Shown here piece after piece: positions 59,764 through 64,000 of a DNA stretch of 64,000 nucleotides (its first letter is position 1; every line of letters starts with the position of its first letter). A program made the position numbers and the translations under genes. The stretch comes from an uncultured Bacteroidaceae bacterium (GTDB lineage Bacteria; Bacteroidota; Bacteroidia; Bacteroidales; Bacteroidaceae): assembly GCA_905233765.1 (NCBI GenBank), contig CAJOCU010000004.1, forward strand, positions 62,001 through 126,000, written 5' to 3'. A model generated the notes under the pieces. It was not told where the DNA came from. It saw only the letters and a program-made list of their open reading frames with translations, and searched no databases.

Positions 59764-59799
59764 AAAACTTTTTTCAAAACAGTTAGCACATATCACTGG
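59764..59799 (+). repeat. Dispersed repeat copy D: AAAACTTTTTTCAAAACAGTTAGCACATATCACTGG
   Basis: Near-identical to copies A, B and C; similarity to copy C continues into CATCATCRCGATYCCC. Confidence 0.8.
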
Positions 59800-60025
59800 G
59801 CCATCATCACGATTCCCAAACCTTTTTGGACAAGAGCGCAAAATTGCGCCCTTGTACTTTCATCGAATCACCAGCCAAGGAAGAAAGACATCAATAAATC
59901 CAACTATCAATATCTTTTGATTTATTGTTTCATTTTTCACTCCTCATACTGTTGAGGTGTGAACTTATCTATTGGATTTGTTCTAAGCAACGCAAAGATA
60001 TGCCATTTTGCAATCGTTGTCGCTT

Positions 60026-60217
60026 TTAGTCATTTATTTCTGGGGTACAGAGATATCCCTCTGTCTGCTCCACACATTTATACCCCCTTCTCCCTATGAA
60101 ATGCTTGAGGGCCTTGAACTCATTCAAGTCCTTGCACTTCACAGAATACGGGAGAATCTCCTTTCCGATGCCATCACCATCGTTGTCAATCTCCTTATAA
60201 TATACTTCTTGCCACAT
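60026..60217 (-). CDS. Small hypothetical protein (63 aa)
   Basis: MWQEVYYKEIDNDGDGIGKEILPYSVKCKDLNEFKALKHFIGRRGYKCVEQTEGYLCTPEIND has protein-like composition. Confidence 0.4.
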   Translation of the reverse strand: MWQEVYYKEIDNDGDGIGKEILPYSVKCKDLNEFKALKHFIGRRGYKCVEQTEGYLCTPEIND

Positions 60218-60375
60218 GGCTTTTAGTTTTTTGATTGTTTGACGCTGCCGCTCGAACTCGTTCGCTCATTCTTCAGACTCGCGTCTTATTAGGTGACGCT
60301 CATAGAAGCGTCGTAAACGCCGAGCGCGAGCTTCTCCCTCTAAAGGAAGAGAGTCTTGAGAAAGGTAGCAGCAGG

Positions 60376-60409
60376 TTGTCTCAAATCATGGGACAAGCGA
60401 GAGAATAGT
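60376..60409 (+). repeat. 34-bp dispersed repeat, copy 2 (TTGTCTCAAATCATGGGACAAGCGAGAGAATAGT)
   Basis: 32/34 identical to 57134-57167. Confidence 0.85.
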
Positions 60410-60426
60410 GATGGAAGGTTGCCATT

Positions 60427-61710
60427 TTAATATTCAACCGTCCCTTCTTCCTTCAGGCGCTCTATTCTATCTGCCGTCGTTTTCTTAATGTCGTACTCAA
60501 TGATATCTCCCAGATGGTAGAACACTTCATTGGGCTCGCGGAACTCCGTTCTTGTCACCTTCACTAGCATTGCATCATGACTTCTGTCATAGCTGGTATA
60601 GAGTCGTAGGAAATGAGGTTGTCGCACATATCTCTTTCCTGTTGCCTTGTCAATTCGGGTCAATTTGCCGAGCGTAGTGTTTCTGATTTCTCGTGACTCG
60701 ACAGTTTGAAATCCAGCCATAATATCGTCAAAAGCATCCTGCATGAGGCTCATGCTCAGGACATCGAAGCCATCCACATTTGCTTTTCCTGTCTTTACCC
60801 GGTCCTGCTGAATCACCTCAATCTTCTCCAAGGCCTGCAGTTCCACATTATATTTATAGTCCACAATGCTTCCATCCGCGAACTTGGCAATGGCTTGGCG
60901 GATTATCGGCAAGGGCACCACGAACCACTCTTCAGGAACGGCACCACCGACCTTCACATGAAACCTTGCTGCCGCAAAGAACTTATGAATCAAATACTCC
61001 AACTTTTGGACGTTGATGTTATACACCTGATATGTACTGATAATCTCTACGTCAGCCATCAGATAGGTACTTTCGTTCTTCGCATTCTTGACGCGCTGCT
61101 CAACGGGCGTCGTAGAGAAGCCTATCTTATAGAGGTTCTCAACGGAAGAAATACGTTCATCCTCCGATTTTGACCGAAGAATGTAAATCCACCCTTGCGC
61201 CTGGTCATCTTCTGAGAGTGCTTGCTGACTGGTAAAAGCGGCCAACTCATTTCCATCGTTCACCTCTGTCACGATGTAGCCGTTCTTGGTGATGTTCTTT
61301 CCTATGGTGCGGAACAGGATATTCGACTCGGTGCCGTCTTCATAGATTACCCGCGAGCGCCCGTCTTTTCTCACTCTGTCTTTGATCTGTCGGTTATCAA
61401 TATCCAATTGGTCTACAAATCCCATGATGCCATCCGCAATGAAGAACACTTTCTCTTTCAGGTTGTCTTCCTTAAAGCGAATAAGACTGCGCCGACCCTC
61501 TTTCAGTTCTTGATGCACTCGCACAAACAAGCCTGCATAGTCGCTGAAATTATCACAAGGCTTACGTCTAGCTATTTCGTCTGCCTTCTGTTTTTTCATC
61601 CGTCCCTTCTTGATGGGCTCAGACAGGTTGAACAGTTCCTTCTCTGTTGAATTCAAATCGAAGATAGGATCATCCAGTATCTTGTCAAGGTCTATATCGT
61701 TAGTCATCAT
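60427..61710 (-). CDS. GIY-YIG / T5orf172-like nuclease-domain protein
   Basis: GWIYILRSKSEDERISSVENLYKIGFSTTPVEQRVKNAK. Confidence 0.82.
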   Translation of the reverse strand: MMTNDIDLDKILDDPIFDLNSTEKELFNLSEPIKKGRMKKQKADEIARRKPCDNFSDYAGLFVRVHQELKEGRRSLIRFKEDNLKEKVFFIADGIMGFVDQLDIDNRQIKDRVRKDGRSRVIYEDGTESNILFRTIGKNITKNGYIVTEVNDGNELAAFTSQQALSEDDQAQGWIYILRSKSEDERISSVENLYKIGFSTTPVEQRVKNAKNESTYLMADVEIISTYQVYNINVQKLEYLIHKFFAAARFHVKVGGAVPEEWFVVPLPIIRQAIAKFADGSIVDYKYNVELQALEKIEVIQQDRVKTGKANVDGFDVLSMSLMQDAFDDIMAGFQTVESREIRNTTLGKLTRIDKATGKRYVRQPHFLRLYTSYDRSHDAMLVKVTRTEFREPNEVFYHLGDIIEYDIKKTTADRIERLKEEGTVEY

Positions 61711-61987
61711 ATACCGTGTCTAAAAGGTTTAACTTGTCTTCGTTTCTCAGTATCTCCCGTCTGGCATCATCCTCGATGATGCCCTTCAGTCGCTTGGCCA
61801 ACAGCCATTCTTCGCGTTGTTCCTTATTCATCCTGGGGGCTCGTCCCTGATGCGCTTTGCTCCACTGGCAGATTGCCAAAAAGCCGTCCCTTACCACCTG
61901 TTCTGGTGTTTGTTTGGGAGCCTTTGGGTGCACATTCGCGAACAACGGGTCGTCGAATATCTCTAATAAATCTTTAGGCCATTCCAT
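61700..61987 (-). CDS. Small hypothetical protein (95 aa) between helicase and GIY-YIG genes
   Basis: Overlaps the next gene by 11 bp; consistent operon spacing. Confidence 0.7.
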   Translation of the reverse strand: MEWPKDLLEIFDDPLFANVHPKAPKQTPEQVVRDGFLAICQWSKAHQGRAPRMNKEQREEWLLAKRLKGIIEDDARREILRNEDKLNLLDTVYDD

Positions 61988-61990
61988 ATA

Positions 61991-64000
61991 CTACTTCTTT
62001 TTCAGTTCATCAGGGAAATCCAGTCCCATGTCTCTGCGAATCTTATAGTTCTTCAATATGCGAATTGCTTCGGCCATGCGTCGCTCGCTGGGATCAGGCG
62101 ATTGTATCGACGGGTGGTCGCCATGCTCCTTGCGCCACTCTTGGAACATAGTGAGATAGATGCTTTTGGCTTCATCGATATCCATGTTGATTTTCTTATC
62201 GGCGATAGCATCCTGAATGACTTTAAGCACAGGAGCATCAATCTCGTTCGACATAATCTCGTAGGCACGCTGGAACGGATTGACATGTTGAATCAAGTTG
62301 ATATCGAGCTTGTCAAGGTTGATGAAGGTGTTGGCCATTTTCAGCAGACGACCGCCATCCGTGGCTTCTGCTTCCATATCTGTCGGGTCTCCCTCCTCTC
62401 CTTCTATGTCTCCCGTAAACTCAGGTGCCTGAGGCCTCAACACAAAGTCAAGGCTTAGTCGCTGGGAAAGAGCCTCCACATCCTCATCAGGCAAGTGGGG
62501 GAAGCGCTCTTCAACAATCTTGGGAATAAGCACTCTATGGAAATATTCGGGAGCTTCTCCTTCAATGCTTGCCTGAACGCGGTTGTCCTGAAGGATGCTC
62601 GCTTTCAACTCGTCAATTTGTTCGTCCCATATTTGCTTAGCTTCACTGCTTAAAGGTTTTAATCCTTCAACCACAATGTTCCTGCTTGGGTCAATATTGG
62701 AATTGTCTTCCTCATCAACCGATACCTTGAAGTTCCATCTGGGAGCCATCACCTGTTCCATCAGCAATGATGCCGTGATAGCTTTCAGCATATCATTAAC
62801 AGCTACGACCACGTCATCCTGTGTCTCATCCGGCGCTGCAATCAGGTTCGTGAACTGAGCGTGCTCCTTTCCTTCGCTGTCACGTGTGCACCGTCCGATG
62901 ATTTGAACGATCTCCGTCAGCGAACCACGCACGCCTATCGTTAGACAATGCTCACACCACTCCCAGTCGAAGCCCTCCTTAGCCATTCCCATTGCAATGA
63001 TGATATCGACATCTGATGGTTTCTTCATCCGTTGCAAGTAGCCTTGTACTCTATTTCTATGGTCAGGATTATCCTCTACAAGATTTGCTACCTTCAGCAG
63101 TCTGCCGTCTTTCGTCTTGACAGTGATGATATTCGTGTTGTAGTCCTCATCAACTTTACTGCCTATCAAATCAATAATCTGCTTCACCTGCTCATACTTG
63201 TCGTAAGCCCCTGCCGCCTTGGAGTTCGTGACGGGGATGTGGATGAGCGTCTTTTGTCTGGTGTCCAGCACTTTGTCAAGCGCCGATAGGTAATGGCCTT
63301 TATAGAAGTGATACCCTAAGCCCAATGTTTTCAAATACCGATAGCCATTCAGCTGGTCATAGTAGTTGAACTGCACAGGCGTGAATCGTTCTTCATCTTC
63401 GGGGCGGAGCACAGGCACGCCATCCCCCCTGAAGAAAGAGCCCGTCATTGCCAACACGTGAGCATTGGTGTTGTTCATCAGCCGCCGCACCACTTCGCCC
63501 AGGCCGTTGTTGGCATCTGCCGAGGTATGATGGAACTCATCAATGCCAAAGAACATGTCGTTCAGTTCCTCGTCTTCTAAGTCTTTCAACGCGTAGCGCA
63601 AAGTGGCGTGGGTGCAAACCAGTGTCTTGGCAGTCGTGTAGGAGGCCACAAACTCCTTGAAGCGTTTCACCTTCTCCTTCTCATCCTCTGTGTCGCATAG
63701 GTTGAAGTACTGCGGCACGCTCCAGTCCTCAAAGAAACCGAACTTCTTCAGGCTTGTGTCCTTGAACGAGCGGCCAATACTCTTCTCAGGCACTGCGACC
63801 ACAACCTTCTTGATGCCTTGATGCGCCAGCTTATCCAGTGCCACAAACATCATGGCACGCGACTTTCCTGATGCTGGAGGAGCCTTCACCAGCAAGTATT
63901 TCTCGTTGCGTTTCTCGTACACACGGGCCTGCATTTCGCGCATTCCCAGTTCGTTGGTGTTGGTGCTTCTGCCAGTCTGCTGATAACTGATAACAGTCTG
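61991..64000 (-). CDS. DEAD/DEAH-box superfamily 2 helicase (5' end beyond window)
   Basis: LVKAPPASGKSRAMMFVAL (Walker A-like), FFGIDEFHHTSAD (DExH-like), ITVGVRGSLTEIVQIIGRCTRD-type motif VI; frame open to 64000. Confidence 0.88.
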   Translation of the reverse strand, partial: QTVISYQQTGRSTNTNELGMREMQARVYEKRNEKYLLVKAPPASGKSRAMMFVALDKLAHQGIKKVVVAVPEKSIGRSFKDTSLKKFGFFEDWSVPQYFNLCDTEDEKEKVKRFKEFVASYTTAKTLVCTHATLRYALKDLEDEELNDMFFGIDEFHHTSADANNGLGEVVRRLMNNTNAHVLAMTGSFFRGDGVPVLRPEDEERFTPVQFNYYDQLNGYRYLKTLGLGYHFYKGHYLSALDKVLDTRQKTLIHIPVTNSKAAGAYDKYEQVKQIIDLIGSKVDEDYNTNIITVKTKDGRLLKVANLVEDNPDHRNRVQGYLQRMKKPSDVDIIIAMGMAKEGFDWEWCEHCLTIGVRGSLTEIVQIIGRCTRDSEGKEHAQFTNLIAAPDETQDDVVVAVNDMLKAITASLLMEQVMAPRWNFKVSVDEEDNSNIDPSRNIVVEGLKPLSSEAKQIWDEQIDELKASILQDNRVQASIEGEAPEYFHRVLIPKIVEERFPHLPDEDVEALSQRLSLDFVLRPQAPEFTGDIEGEEGDPTDMEAEATDGGRLLKMANTFINLDKLDINLIQHVNPFQRAYEIMSNEIDAPVLKVIQDAIADKKINMDIDEAKSIYLTMFQEWRKEHGDHPSIQSPDPSERRMAEAIRILKNYKIRRDMGLDFPDELKKK

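Noticed and set aside
59399-59920. 173-aa plus-strand ORF
   Set aside because: Spans gene end, spacer and repeat D; no domain or ribosome-binding context

Overview
This window looks like a chromosomal segment from a Bacteroidales/Prevotella-type genome. The evidence is TAnnTTTG -7 promoter elements, a CotH / C-terminal sorting-domain protein, DUF4270/DUF3078/DUF1573 families and a glycogen cluster. Most of it is ordinary: peptide deformylase, RuvX, RuvC, MscL, GAPDH, MiaA, a glycogen debranching enzyme / GT4 / GH57 cluster, PanC/PanD, YsxC, YidC, an S9 peptidase, an MFS transporter, a 2088-aa Ig-like/CotH protein and a metallo-hydrolase. Three accessory regions stand out. (1) A visibly AT-rich island (about 1.5-7.0 kb) carries two DNA methyltransferases, two proteins of unknown function and a PD-(D/E)XK-like protein with a ferredoxin-type Cys motif. 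It is bracketed by 25-bp direct repeats and preceded by about 290 nt of promoter-led, heavily base-paired non-coding sequence that may be a structured RNA. The first methyltransferase has no in-frame ATG ahead of clearly conserved residues and appears frameshifted at a T6 tract. (2) A helicase / 95-aa protein / GIY-YIG (T5orf172-like) cassette lies at the right edge. A 34-bp repeat lies just beyond its 3' end, and a second copy lies 3.2 kb away next to a frameshifted kinase-like gene. (3) Several dispersed repeat families occur, including a palindromic element of about 100 bp inserted in frame into at least two unrelated genes (ABC ATPase and YidC), with a partial copy in an S9 peptidase. Small unlisted features include a 30-aa lipoprotein ORF upstream of gap. 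Protein identities are from recognition of motifs by eye; no database search was run.
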